A stretch of DNA of 64,000 nucleotides from an uncultured Paraglaciecola sp. (GCF_913020055.1 NZ_CAJWCF010000005.1:1-64000), one strand, 5' to 3'; shown: positions 1 through 10,908, numbered from the stretch's first letter. Program-made: numbers and translations. Notes: generated by a model not told the origin, from the sequence alone.

Positions 1-562
1 TACGTGTTGTCATTATCTATCTCCAGTTAAGGCTATTATGTCTTAACTGGGGTGGTCGTATCTATTCAACCACGTCAAACATCTTTGCATAACTAGGTTG
101 TACAGCAAAAACAAGTACATTAGGAGTAGGTGTCTCAGCAGAAAAACTTTTAAAAGCAATGAAAAATAATGCCCAGTATACAAATCGTTTCATTTATAAA
201 ACCTTGGTAATTAAATACATTGAAAAAGTTATCGAACAGGAAGTTAAAACCAATGAAACAATTGCCTATATAGATCCCATGAACAGGGTATCAAGCTTCA
301 TAAATTCAGTAAAATAAAATACGGCTTATAACTGAATATCAACACATATTTACCAACCTATAGGTAAACTTTATTTGTGTTACCGCTCCTGTCGCATCAT
401 TAGCACTAAGCATACTTTACGATTCAAAGAGACGATAAAAAAACAAAAATATTTTCAATATTTAAAATATCAAAACCTATTTAATTGTTACTCACCCATT
501 TATACCTAGACGCGAGTGAATTACACTACTTATAATTAAACTCTAACCAAGAATAATAAATA

Positions 563-2230
563 ATGGCGCAATACGTTTACAGCATGCTTCGTGTCGGTAA
601 AGTGGTTCCACCCGGCAAACATATCTTAAAAAACATTTCTCTCAGCTTTTTCCCCGGTGCCAAAATCGGCGTGTTAGGTTTGAACGGTTCTGGTAAATCG
701 ACCTTACTCAGGATCATGGCCGGCATAGATACAGATATTGAAGGTGAAGCCATTCCTCAAACGGGATTAAAAATCGGCTATCTACCCCAAGAGCCTCAGC
801 TTGATGAAAGTAAAGACGTAAGAGGCAACATCGAAGAAGCAGTAGCAGATGTAGCCCATGCGCTTAAACGTATCGATGAAGTTTATGCAGCCTACGCAGA
901 AGAAAACGCGGACTTTGACGCCTTAGCTAAAGAGCAAGGTGAATTAGAAGCCATCATCCAAAGCAAGGATGGTCATAATCTCGACAATGCCTTAGAGCGA
1001 GCAGCCGATGCCCTACGTCTACCACCTTGGGATGCCGATGTAAGCAAACTTTCTGGGGGTGAACGTCGTCGAGTTGCACTATGTAAATTGTTACTCGAAA
1101 AACCTGAAATGTTATTACTCGACGAACCTACCAACCACTTGGATGCAGAATCAGTAGCTTGGTTAGAACGTTTTTTACATGACTATGAAGGCACAGTGGT
1201 CGCGATTACCCATGACAGGTATTTCCTCGATAACGTGGCTGGCTGGATATTGGAGCTTGACCGTGGCCAAGGTATTCCTTGGGAAGGTAACTATTCATCT
1301 TGGTTAGAACAAAAAGACGCACGTCTTGAGCAAGAAGAAAAAACCGAAAGCGCCAGACAGAAATCGATTAAAACCGAACTTGAATGGGTACGGTCGAACG
1401 CTAAAGGTCGTCAATCTAAAAGCAAAGCCCGTATGGCTAGGTTCGAAGAGCTCAATACAGGGGATTACCAAAAGCGTAATGAAACCAATGAGTTGTTTAT
1501 CCCACCTGGTGAACGTTTAGGTGAAAAAGTCATTGAAGTGACAGGTCTTAAAAAATCCTATGGCGACCGAGTGTTAATTGACGACCTCTCGTTCAAAATG
1601 CCCAAAGGTGCCATTGTTGGCATTGTTGGTCCTAACGGTGCAGGTAAATCTACGTTATTTAGAATGCTCAGCGGCGATGAAAAGCCTGACGCAGGTAAAA
1701 TTGACCTGGGTGAATCGGTACAATTAGCCAGTGTCGACCAGTTCCGCGATGATATGAATGACGACAATACAGTTTACAAAGAAATATCAGACGACTCAGA
1801 TATTATCCGCATAGGCAACTTTGAATTAAACAGCCGTGCATATTGTGGACGTTTTAATTTTAAAGGATCGGATCAACAGAAGTTTATGAAAAACTTGTCT
1901 GGTGGTGAACGCAACCGGGTACATTTAGCTAAATTATTAAAAGCCGGTGGTAACGTATTACTGCTGGATGAGCCCACCAATGACTTGGATGTAGAAACCT
2001 TACGCGCCCTAGAAAATGCCATTTTGGAATTCCCTGGTTGTGCCATGGTGATTTCACATGACAGGTGGTTCTTAGACAGAATAGCGACGCATATAATGGA
2101 CTATCGTGATGAAGGAAAAATCAATTTCTACGAAGGTAACTACACCGAATATGCCGCTTGGTTAAAAGCGACCTATGGTACAGATGTAGTTGAACCCCAT
2201 AGGCTTAAGTATAAAAAGATTAGTAAATAA
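563..2230 (+). CDS. ettA: ABC-F protein, energy-dependent translational throttle EttA
   Basis: 555 aa ORF with two ABC cassettes (GLNGSGKST, LSGGERRRVALCKLLLEKPEMLLLDEPTNHLD; GPNGAGKST, LSGGERNRVHLAKLL) and the linker RSNAKGRQSKSKARMARFEEL typical of EttA. Confidence 0.95.
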   Translation: MAQYVYSMLRVGKVVPPGKHILKNISLSFFPGAKIGVLGLNGSGKSTLLRIMAGIDTDIEGEAIPQTGLKIGYLPQEPQLDESKDVRGNIEEAVADVAHALKRIDEVYAAYAEENADFDALAKEQGELEAIIQSKDGHNLDNALERAADALRLPPWDADVSKLSGGERRRVALCKLLLEKPEMLLLDEPTNHLDAESVAWLERFLHDYEGTVVAITHDRYFLDNVAGWILELDRGQGIPWEGNYSSWLEQKDARLEQEEKTESARQKSIKTELEWVRSNAKGRQSKSKARMARFEELNTGDYQKRNETNELFIPPGERLGEKVIEVTGLKKSYGDRVLIDDLSFKMPKGAIVGIVGPNGAGKSTLFRMLSGDEKPDAGKIDLGESVQLASVDQFRDDMNDDNTVYKEISDDSDIIRIGNFELNSRAYCGRFNFKGSDQQKFMKNLSGGERNRVHLAKLLKAGGNVLLLDEPTNDLDVETLRALENAILEFPGCAMVISHDRWFLDRIATHIMDYRDEGKINFYEGNYTEYAAWLKATYGTDVVEPHRLKYKKISK

Positions 2231-2234
2231 CAAC

Positions 2235-2259
2235 ACAAGGGCGCATTTAGCGCCCTTGT
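2235..2259. terminator. Hairpin downstream of ettA
   Basis: Perfect 10-bp stem ACAAGGGCGC-ATTTA-GCGCCCTTGT 5 nt after the ettA stop; no strong T-tract. Confidence 0.6.
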
Positions 2260-2740
2260 CCTATGCAAAACTTAAGTATCAACGACAACCTACATACATC
2301 CAAAAGATAGTAAATCTGTGCATTGCAAACATTTTAGAGAAGAGTAGTTTTCTGAACTGAAGGTAGGCTTTAATAACACCCTTTCTGCAGCAGCTATACG
2401 AAATACAACAGCTGCATTTTTACATCAACACCTAAGTTCGTAAATTTTCTGCGATGCACTTTAACTACACCTCAATTGTATTTGAGTTTTTTAAATTAAC
2501 TTAATAACAGAAATTTTTATACTGCTTTTCTTTTCCTTAAATGTAGAGTATCGATAATTATTTGAATTTTATTTACTTCACAAAATTGCAATTTGCAAAT
2601 ATATGCGCATTCAAGACAATAAATAAAAACAATCAGTTTACAAAGATGATTAAAACCGTGCAGTAATGGGCAATAAATAATACCATCAGTATCAATAAGT
2701 TTAGTAAAACCTTAAGTGATAAATATAGGATCAGTACAAC

Positions 2741-5700
2741 ATGTCAGGATTAAAAGACACTCATTTATTTCATTCACTTCTCAGCTATTTTTTCGTTGCT
2801 CTATTACTTTCAGGATGTGGTGGTGGCGACGACGGAGGTTCTACGCCTATTCCCACAACTCCCACAACTCCCACTTTAAGCTCATTGAGCATCACTCCTG
2901 TTGAGTCAACGCTAAAAAAATCAGAAACATTCCAATTAAGTGTGACAGGTACATACTCCAATAATTCAACTCAGAATCTAACATCTTCCGCTACTTGGAC
3001 TGTTGCCGATGCAGCAGTGCTTGAAGTATCAAACACTGGTTTAATAACCACGCTAGAAGCTGGCACCACTACTGTGACGGCAACCTATGAAGGAAAATCG
3101 AATGAAATCAGTGTGTCGGTCAAAGCCTTAACCGATTTAGTGATTTCACCCGTCGTTATGACTTTGCTAATCGGTTCGTCTGAGCAGTTAAATGTAACGG
3201 GACAATATACAGATAATAGTAACGAAAATTTGGATAGTTTGGTCACTTGGGAATCCTCTGATCCCAGTGTCGCTAGTATCTCAACATCTGGCGTGTTGCT
3301 AGCGGTTTCTGCGGGTAGCACTTCAATAACCGCTAGTTTGCAGGGCGTCAGTAAAACATTTCAAGTCACGGTCAAAGCCTTAACCGACTTAGTGATTTCG
3401 CCCATAGTGATGACTTTGGTAATAGGTTCATCAGAGCAGTTAAATGTAACGGGACAATATACAGATAACAGTAACGAAAATTTGAACAGTTCGGTCACTT
3501 GGGAATCCTCTGATCCCAGTGTCGCTAGTATCTCAACATCTGGCGTGTTGCTAGCGATTTCTGAGGGTACCACTTCGATAACCGCTAGCTTTCAAGGAAT
3601 CAGTGAAACATTACCAATCAGAGTGTTGCAAGATTTTGTCTCTTTGTCAGTCACAGAGGTTACCTCTCCCCTTAAAATAGCAGAAACATTTCAACTAATC
3701 GCAACTAGCACTCTGGCTAATGGTTCTAGCCAAGATTCAACATCATTGGCAAGCTGGTCAGTTGCCGACTCAGAAGTGTTAAATGTATCAGATACTGGTT
3801 TAGTAACAGCTTTATCGGCTGGCACTACTTCTGTAACTGCCACTTTCGAAGGATTGTCTACCCAACAAAACATTTCCGTAAAAGCCCTAACCGCATTAGC
3901 CATTTCACCCACAACTGTGACATTAGCGATTGCTTCTTCTCAACAATTAAGTTTGTCGGGTATATATTCTGATAACAGTAACGAAACATTGACTAATGGG
4001 ATTACTTGGCAATCTTCCAACCCGAGTATCGCTAGTATCTCCAATACTGGGGTGGTGCTAGGAATTTCAGTGGGTACGGTTTCTATTACCGCTGGTGTTG
4101 GCGAGCTAAGTTCCAATTTGAATGTGACCATCTCTCCAGCAACACTGCAGTCTATAGTGGTTAGCTCCCCAATTATACAAATAGCAGCAGGTTTAACCTC
4201 GAATTTTTCAGCAAAAGGCATTTATTCCGATGGCACAGAGCAAGACTTAAGTAACCAAGTTGTTTGGAGTGTTTCGGACTCTACAATAGCTTCGATAAAT
4301 TCTGAAACAGGTTTGCTAACGGCATTACAAACAGGTTCAGTCTCAGCCATTGCCAGCAAACAGGGACTAACTAGTTCTTTATCCATCTCCGTAAGTGCGG
4401 CAACTTTAACTGGAATAGCCATTACGCCTTCAGAGCTTTCCTTAGCCAAGGGCACAATTGAACCTATTACAGTAACAGCAACGTTTTCAGATAACACTAA
4501 ACTAGATGTTGGTAGTCAAGTGGAGTGGACAAATTCGAATAATGAAATAGCAAGCATTGAAAGTGATCCATCAACCGTATCAGCCTTAATGCCAGGTTCA
4601 ACAACGCTTACCGCTAGTCTTTCGGGTCAACAGGCAGAGTTATCAATTGATGTAACCGATGCTGAACTTGTTTCTCTTACATTGTCTCCAATTAACACAT
4701 CAATTCCACTTGGTCAGTCTCAGCAATACTCTGCTCAAGGTACGTTTTCCGATGGCACAGTTCAGGACTTAACCTCTGAGGTTACCTGGTTATCAAGCAA
4801 TCAAGACAAAGCGCTGATTAGCAACACCCAATCTTCTCCAGGTTTAGCTGACTCTGTTGCATTAGGCAGCACTTCACTCACTGCGGTTTTAGGAAGTATT
4901 CAACAAAACACCATGTTAACCATTAGTAATGCTGTACTAAGCAGTATTGAGATTCAGCCTACTAATCAAACAGTGGCAAAAGGTACCGATACGCAAATTA
5001 AGGCCCTTGGTCATTTTACCGATGGTTCACTAATCGATTTAACTTCACAAGTCTTATGGAGCTCTTCCAATACCAGCTCAGTAGACGTGCAATCTTCAAG
5101 TAACGGATCTGTCCTGATTCAAAATGAAGGTTCAGCTTTGATAAGCGCAGAGTTGCAGGGATTGGTTGGCTTAGGGCATATAACTGTCACATCAGCAACG
5201 TTACAGAGTATTTTCATCAATGCAGCACAAACTTCAGTGCCCAGCGGTATAACCCAACGTCTTATTGCAGTTGGAACATACTCTGATATGACTTCTAGAG
5301 ATGTTAGCCAACAAGTGAGCTGGAAGAGTGATGATGTGCTAAAAGCCACTGTTGCAAATAACAATACAGAATCAGGTTTAGTAACAGCCATTAGCCCAGG
5401 TCAATTAACAATATCAGCCAACTTAGATCTGCTCACCGACCAAATTAATATTGATGTTACCGATGCAGAGTTGACTAGTATTCAAGTCAATAGTGCAAGC
5501 ACTCAGGTTATAGTGCCGTCATCCATATTGGCCACAGCAATTGCGAATTTTTCTGATTCTTCCACCCTAGATGTGTCATCTCAAGTCAATTGGTTAAGTA
5601 GTGATACTAATATTGCTGAGGTAGGAAATTCATCAGCGGACAAAGGTCTAGTTAAAGCGCTGGCAGCGGGTAGCGTTAACATATCGGCGTCTATACTGGG

Positions 5701-6403
5701 TATTAATTCTTTACTCGTGCCCCTTGAAGTTTCTCTTGAGCCTAATTTACCCAAAGCCCTAAGTTTGACTGTGCAACCCAACTTTATATTAAATGATGAC
5801 AATGATACTGCCCTAGTTAATCTGGTGTTAGTGCCTAATGCTGAAACTGGGGTAATAGCAGACGGTACTCCCATAACATTAACAATCAATGAAGGCACAA
5901 CTAATCGAGATGAAGAATTAGTAACCACAAATGGCGCTGTGAGCTACTTGTTAAAATCTACCTATGATGGTTTTATTTCATTATCTGCCACAGCGAGTAA
6001 TTATTCTGTAGGTGCTGGTGTGTCTAGTACTGATGAATTAACTGATGCTTTCTCTGTAATTGGTCAAGGGTCTGCAGTGTATGAGAATAATACGCTCAAA
6101 GCGGGCAGTGTTTTCTACTTGTTCGTCAAGAACTTGACTAATAGGGCGTTTATTGTTGAGCAAATAAATTTTGGCTATTTGGATCCGAATAATAATAATG
6201 CTTTCGTTAACTTTCCTGAGTCACCAATATCATCTGGTGCATTTGTAAGTAATGGGGATTTAACGGCTGGAGAATTTAATTATATTGGTTATGAATTAGA
6301 AAGCGATGTTGAAGCCAGTATATATGTGATTTCATACCTCCTCTATGATTCTCAAAGCGATAGTACTTTCAGGTTTGACAGTACATTTAATTTTGCACAA
6401 TAA
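2741..6403 (+). CDS. Putative outer-membrane lipoprotein with about 11 tandem Big2/bacterial Ig-like modules
   Basis: N-terminal signal with lipobox LLLSGCGGG; repeated ~84-aa modules (L..L.ISP....L..G....L...G.Y.DNS...L...VTW.SS..S.ASIS..G...A...G...ITAS..G); distinct C-terminal ~220 aa. Confidence 0.85.
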   Translation: MSGLKDTHLFHSLLSYFFVALLLSGCGGGDDGGSTPIPTTPTTPTLSSLSITPVESTLKKSETFQLSVTGTYSNNSTQNLTSSATWTVADAAVLEVSNTGLITTLEAGTTTVTATYEGKSNEISVSVKALTDLVISPVVMTLLIGSSEQLNVTGQYTDNSNENLDSLVTWESSDPSVASISTSGVLLAVSAGSTSITASLQGVSKTFQVTVKALTDLVISPIVMTLVIGSSEQLNVTGQYTDNSNENLNSSVTWESSDPSVASISTSGVLLAISEGTTSITASFQGISETLPIRVLQDFVSLSVTEVTSPLKIAETFQLIATSTLANGSSQDSTSLASWSVADSEVLNVSDTGLVTALSAGTTSVTATFEGLSTQQNISVKALTALAISPTTVTLAIASSQQLSLSGIYSDNSNETLTNGITWQSSNPSIASISNTGVVLGISVGTVSITAGVGELSSNLNVTISPATLQSIVVSSPIIQIAAGLTSNFSAKGIYSDGTEQDLSNQVVWSVSDSTIASINSETGLLTALQTGSVSAIASKQGLTSSLSISVSAATLTGIAITPSELSLAKGTIEPITVTATFSDNTKLDVGSQVEWTNSNNEIASIESDPSTVSALMPGSTTLTASLSGQQAELSIDVTDAELVSLTLSPINTSIPLGQSQQYSAQGTFSDGTVQDLTSEVTWLSSNQDKALISNTQSSPGLADSVALGSTSLTAVLGSIQQNTMLTISNAVLSSIEIQPTNQTVAKGTDTQIKALGHFTDGSLIDLTSQVLWSSSNTSSVDVQSSSNGSVLIQNEGSALISAELQGLVGLGHITVTSATLQSIFINAAQTSVPSGITQRLIAVGTYSDMTSRDVSQQVSWKSDDVLKATVANNNTESGLVTAISPGQLTISANLDLLTDQINIDVTDAELTSIQVNSASTQVIVPSSILATAIANFSDSSTLDVSSQVNWLSSDTNIAEVGNSSADKGLVKALAAGSVNISASILGINSLLVPLEVSLEPNLPKALSLTVQPNFILNDDNDTALVNLVLVPNAETGVIADGTPITLTINEGTTNRDEELVTTNGAVSYLLKSTYDGFISLSATASNYSVGAGVSSTDELTDAFSVIGQGSAVYENNTLKAGSVFYLFVKNLTNRAFIVEQINFGYLDPNNNNAFVNFPESPISSGAFVSNGDLTAGEFNYIGYELESDVEASIYVISYLLYDSQSDSTFRFDSTFNFAQ

Positions 6404-6437
6404 ATATATTCAATAACTGAGTGTCTATAACTTGATT

Positions 6438-6482
6438 TTTCAAACTTAACATTGTAGCTAATAAGCAATGTTAAGTTTGAAA
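6438..6482. terminator. Long AT-rich inverted repeat after the Ig-like lipoprotein gene
   Basis: TTTCAAACTTAACATTG-(11 nt)-CAATGTTAAGTTTGAAA, 17-bp perfect arms, 35 nt after the stop codon; no T-tract. Confidence 0.5.
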
Positions 6483-6657
6483 TGTAAAAGCTAGTTTAGC
6501 TGCTATCGAATTAAGACCAACCTATCCTCCACAAGTAATTATAATTACTTTGCAAAGGCATTGGATACAATCAGCGCAACTATTAACAGCAGGTTCATCA
6601 AAGCTAGACGTAATTATCGTGATTTTGAACAGTATAAATTCCCCAACCTTAAGTTAA

Positions 6658-8022
6658 TTAGATAGCCTCTAACGCCTCTGACAAGCGCGACACCCCTATA
6701 ATTTCGATACCAGCAACCCGTTGTTTGGGTACATTAGCTTTTGGTACGATGGCCCGCTTAAAGCCATGTTTAGCTGCTTCACTTATTCTTTCTGACCCAT
6801 TGGGAACAGGCCTTATTTCCCCCGATAACCCAACCTCACCAAAAGCAATTAACTCTTTATCTAACACCTTATTTTGAAAGCTCGAAACTATTGCCAGCAG
6901 CAAAGCCAAATCAGCGCTAGTTTCATTTACTTTAACCCCGCCTACTACATTGGCAAACACATCCTGATCATTCATTTGCACATTGCCATGTCTATGTAAC
7001 ACTGCCAATAACATCGCTAGTCGATTTTGGTCTAATCCTACTGCCACTCGTCTTGGATTAGCCATTTGCGAATAATCAACCAAGGCTTGAATTTCCACTA
7101 GCAAAGGCCGCGTCCCTTCCCACACAACCATAACGATACTACCTGGTGATTGTTGGTCATCACGACTAAGAAAAATGGCAGAAGGGTTACTGACTTCCTT
7201 CAATCCTTTTTCAGTCATAGCAAATACACCTAATTCATTCACCGCGCCAAAGCGGTTTTTTTGACTTCTCAAAGTCCGATATCTGCTATCACTTTCTCCT
7301 TCAAGCATCATTGAACAATCAATACAATGTTCTAGTACCTTTGGACCTGCCAAACTGCCATCTTTGGTCACATGCCCAACTAAAAACATTGCGATATGAT
7401 GTTGTTTGGCAAATCGCGTTAAATAGGCGGCACTTTCGCGCACTTGCGAGACACTGCCGGGAGCTGACTGTACATCGGGTACTTGCATGACCTGAATGGA
7501 ATCAATCACCATTAACTCTGGTTTGTGCTGTAAAGCGAGATCACAAATCACTTCTATATTGGTCTCGGCCAGCAATTTTAGTTTGTCATTAGGTAATCCA
7601 AGTCTCTGGGCCCGCATAGCCACTTGTTGCAATGATTCCTCACCCGTCACATACAGTGCGTTTTTATTGTTCGCCATTTGACACATAACTTGTAGCAACA
7701 TGGTACTTTTACCCGCGCCAGGGGAGCCACCAATTAATATGGCCGCCCCGGGCACTATGCCGCCCCCTAAAACTCTATCAAGTTCTTTGTAGCCCGATGC
7801 AAATCGAGGTAATGCTTGTAAATCAATGTTAGCTAAAGATTCAACTTTGGCTTGAGTTTGGCCGGAATACCCACCGGTATTTCGACCACTTGAATTACTA
7901 GTCGAAGACACGGCAAATTCAGTGATAGTATTCCAAGTGTTGCAATCGTTACATTGTCCTTGCCAACGGGGGTATTCCGCCCCACAGTCGGAACATACAT
8001 AAGCAGTTTTACGTTTAGCCAT
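6658..8022 (-). CDS. radA: DNA repair protein RadA
   Basis: N-terminal zinc finger YVCSDCGAEYPRWQGQCNDCNTWNT, Walker A GGSPGAGKST, RadA motif KNRFGAVNELGVF, C-terminal Lon-like domain. Confidence 0.97.
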   Translation of the reverse strand: MAKRKTAYVCSDCGAEYPRWQGQCNDCNTWNTITEFAVSSTSNSSGRNTGGYSGQTQAKVESLANIDLQALPRFASGYKELDRVLGGGIVPGAAILIGGSPGAGKSTMLLQVMCQMANNKNALYVTGEESLQQVAMRAQRLGLPNDKLKLLAETNIEVICDLALQHKPELMVIDSIQVMQVPDVQSAPGSVSQVRESAAYLTRFAKQHHIAMFLVGHVTKDGSLAGPKVLEHCIDCSMMLEGESDSRYRTLRSQKNRFGAVNELGVFAMTEKGLKEVSNPSAIFLSRDDQQSPGSIVMVVWEGTRPLLVEIQALVDYSQMANPRRVAVGLDQNRLAMLLAVLHRHGNVQMNDQDVFANVVGGVKVNETSADLALLLAIVSSFQNKVLDKELIAFGEVGLSGEIRPVPNGSERISEAAKHGFKRAIVPKANVPKQRVAGIEIIGVSRLSEALEAI

Positions 8023-8187
8023 ATTAATCGTTATCTTTTTTCATTTTGAGTTGGTATTCATGATGTGATTATCGTATTTTACATTAAGGCAATATGCTCT
8101 ATAAATCATAGTTTTAGCTTTTTTGCCGATAACTGTTACAACAAACGCAAAAGCACATAACAATATTAGTGAGTTTACCCTGAATTC

Positions 8188-10707
8188 ATGAGCCAAGATT
8201 TAGAAGAATACCACGACATCATTGAAGAACTTAAGCCAATGATCAATGAGCCTGAGTTTAATCAGGTATTGAATCAGGTTGCTTCAGATATCCCAAAGCA
8301 AAAACGTTTTTTGTTAAAGATGGAACTGATGCGCCTAGCTCGCCCGTGTATCCGTCTAATAGACTTACGCGGCTTGGTCGATGGCAAATGCAGAATTTAT
8401 GAACATCAAGGTAAAGAGCACTCATTAGATGATGTAGCGATTGAAACCTTTGAACGCCAAGTTCGTATTTTTGGTGAATACACCATTGGTGTATATGAAG
8501 CAGTGACGAATACCGAAAATAATTTTCGGGTCATGTACAAAAAAGAGCAACAAGCAGCGAAAGTCAATCGAAACAAGCCTGAAGTAATCAAGGCAAAAAT
8601 TGAAAATTTTCAAGCTCCGCTTATTCAATTTGGTACTTTTGCCCAAAGAGGCGAAGAAAGAATGAATTTTTCAGTAAACATAGAAATGTTTACTGAAATG
8701 AACAAAAGTATTCAAGCGACTACCATCGACGTATCAGTAAACGGACTAAAAGTTAAAGCCAACAAAGAACATTTGTTCAAACCTGGCGATCGCCTTACTG
8801 TGCAATTTCGTGGTTTAGAAAAAGAATATTTGCTCGATAAGCGCCAAGGCGTAGCTTACATAATTAGTAGTGTTGAACGTATTAAAGAAGATCAAAGATT
8901 AAACCTCAAACGTCAATTTGATATCCCCTTCCCTTCTTTTGATAAGTTTTTTGAACGTTTTATTCACGGTAATAAACGTCGCTATAAAGTCAATTTAGAC
9001 AATACAATCACCGCTATTCAAAACAAAACTTACGAGCAATATTATATTCCTAATTTTGCTTCAATACCGGTATTTATCGAACAAGTAGACAACCAATACA
9101 TACCCAAATATGCCTTAGCGAATGACTGTAACAGGGAAGAAATTCAGTATTGGGCAAATGAATTACAGGACTTGAAAATTGGTTATTTATTAACTGAAGA
9201 ACGCATAAAACATGGACTTTCCCTGGCCAATGGCCAACAAGAAATGTTTATTTTTGTGTTTAATCATATTAAAAATGAAAAAGTCTATTTTTACTCGGCC
9301 ACACACGCTGAGTTAAATGCTAAACCTGAACTAAAAAAATTATTTTTAGGCTTTGGTTCACGTAAAGCCAGTTGGAGAGTATACAAATTACAGTTTACCC
9401 AAGTAGACCCAGAACAAAGTTATCGTCCTCTGTCTATTGGTAACTCCATTAATGACAAAGTCAAAAGACAAAACCAAAAGCCCTCCCCACGTTTGATGTC
9501 GAGATTAAAGAACATTAAACATGTCGCATTACTAACCAATATTACAGATGACATCAGTACAGAACACTATCAAAAATTTAAAATAAAGCGTGAGCAGTTG
9601 GCTCAACTTAAAGTATTTGGACATCCTCGAAATAAACCGCCGGCAATAGTTACTGTGTATCGGTTCAAATACTTTAATCAACGTAGAGAAACACGATTTT
9701 TACTTCGTACCGCAGTACAAGTCAGCATTGACAATGTGATATTTGAAGGGCATACCGAAGATATATCAGCCCAAGGGTTAAAAATAGAGTTAGACAAATT
9801 TTTTCATCAAAACGATAAAGCTAAAATAACCCTAACCTTTCCACAACTTCAATCGGTAACAACAAAGTATGAATTGTCAGACTTACCCTATGTGGTTAGA
9901 AATGTGTCTAAAGATCGGCATGTAGTACATTTACAAAATTTTGTTACCAAAGAAAGCAATGTTGCTAGACGTTTTTTTGAAGCATTAATTAAATCTAATC
10001 GTTCAAAACTAAGAGCTTATCGAGACGAAGAGGAAGTTTCTGGCATAGGTGAAGCACTGCGCAACATTTATTCGCATAATGTGATTAACGTGGCATATTT
10101 TTTACGCAAAGACAGTGTTGAATTTGTGCCCGATGCGGTCGCAACATCATCAACCAGTAATAGGTTGACACAGCTCTTGAGCTTTCAAGCAAAACCCGGT
10201 CAGTTCAATCTATACCCACTTTATCGAAATGTTAAAATACGTCACGATTTTATCAATCTCACTTTGGCTAAAATCAAACCCAATGACCGCCCTGAAATGC
10301 GCGAGTTGTATATTGCATTTGATCCCGGTAAAGACGCAATAGGCGACGCAATCACCAGCTATTTTGCTGAGCAGTTTACTAAGCCAGAAAAACGTAGACA
10401 GTTTATCGCCCAAGCGTTACAAAATGGTCAATTTATTGCCGTAAAAGTTTTTCTCGGACGCACCGGAAGACCCGACTTTGAAACTATGCAGTCAGAACTC
10501 AACTATGTGAGTGTGTACGCGGTTCATAAAGCGAAATCCCTAGAGGAGCAACTATGGAATGTATCTGCAATGGGCGACATTATTGATGTCACTGACGAAG
10601 TGTTAAGACGTTTTGAGTTTGCTGAGGGCGAAATATTAGTCAATCAAAAACCGCCCAAAACCCATAAAATAAAACAAGTAGGCATTGAACAATTGCTTAA
10701 AGCCTAA
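8188..10707 (+). CDS. Large protein with tandem PilZ domains (putative c-di-GMP effector)
   Basis: 839 aa; canonical PilZ signature RRETRFLLR...DISAQGLKIEL and an earlier PilZ-like segment GEERMNFSV...TTIDVSVNGLKVKA. Confidence 0.8.
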   Translation: MSQDLEEYHDIIEELKPMINEPEFNQVLNQVASDIPKQKRFLLKMELMRLARPCIRLIDLRGLVDGKCRIYEHQGKEHSLDDVAIETFERQVRIFGEYTIGVYEAVTNTENNFRVMYKKEQQAAKVNRNKPEVIKAKIENFQAPLIQFGTFAQRGEERMNFSVNIEMFTEMNKSIQATTIDVSVNGLKVKANKEHLFKPGDRLTVQFRGLEKEYLLDKRQGVAYIISSVERIKEDQRLNLKRQFDIPFPSFDKFFERFIHGNKRRYKVNLDNTITAIQNKTYEQYYIPNFASIPVFIEQVDNQYIPKYALANDCNREEIQYWANELQDLKIGYLLTEERIKHGLSLANGQQEMFIFVFNHIKNEKVYFYSATHAELNAKPELKKLFLGFGSRKASWRVYKLQFTQVDPEQSYRPLSIGNSINDKVKRQNQKPSPRLMSRLKNIKHVALLTNITDDISTEHYQKFKIKREQLAQLKVFGHPRNKPPAIVTVYRFKYFNQRRETRFLLRTAVQVSIDNVIFEGHTEDISAQGLKIELDKFFHQNDKAKITLTFPQLQSVTTKYELSDLPYVVRNVSKDRHVVHLQNFVTKESNVARRFFEALIKSNRSKLRAYRDEEEVSGIGEALRNIYSHNVINVAYFLRKDSVEFVPDAVATSSTSNRLTQLLSFQAKPGQFNLYPLYRNVKIRHDFINLTLAKIKPNDRPEMRELYIAFDPGKDAIGDAITSYFAEQFTKPEKRRQFIAQALQNGQFIAVKVFLGRTGRPDFETMQSELNYVSVYAVHKAKSLEEQLWNVSAMGDIIDVTDEVLRRFEFAEGEILVNQKPPKTHKIKQVGIEQLLKA

Positions 10708-10908
10708 TATCCATCAATCTAGGCTTCTAAGCATCTAGAGAGAGTTAAAAACAATCCATTCACAAAGGCGTATTGAAAGCTCCAAGGATAGGAATAATGA
10801 CTCCATTTTTTTCAGCCTTAACAAATTCGCATTATTTCTGCGTTTAGGCCTTATTATTTTAGTTACAAATACGATAACCTTTATGCATATTAGAAATATT
10901 GGCAACCA

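Noticed and set aside
1326-1767. ORFs 1326-1520 (+) and 1558-1767 (-) inside ettA
   Set aside because: Fully overlapped by a strongly supported conserved gene; no recognisable domains.
3085-5928. Several - strand ORFs (3085-3321, 3361-3573, 3691-3912, 3940-4221, 4222-4497, 5119-5391, 5581-5928) antisense to the Ig-like gene
   Set aside because: They mirror the repetitive Ser/Thr/Val-rich coding strand (shadow ORFs). No independent protein features.
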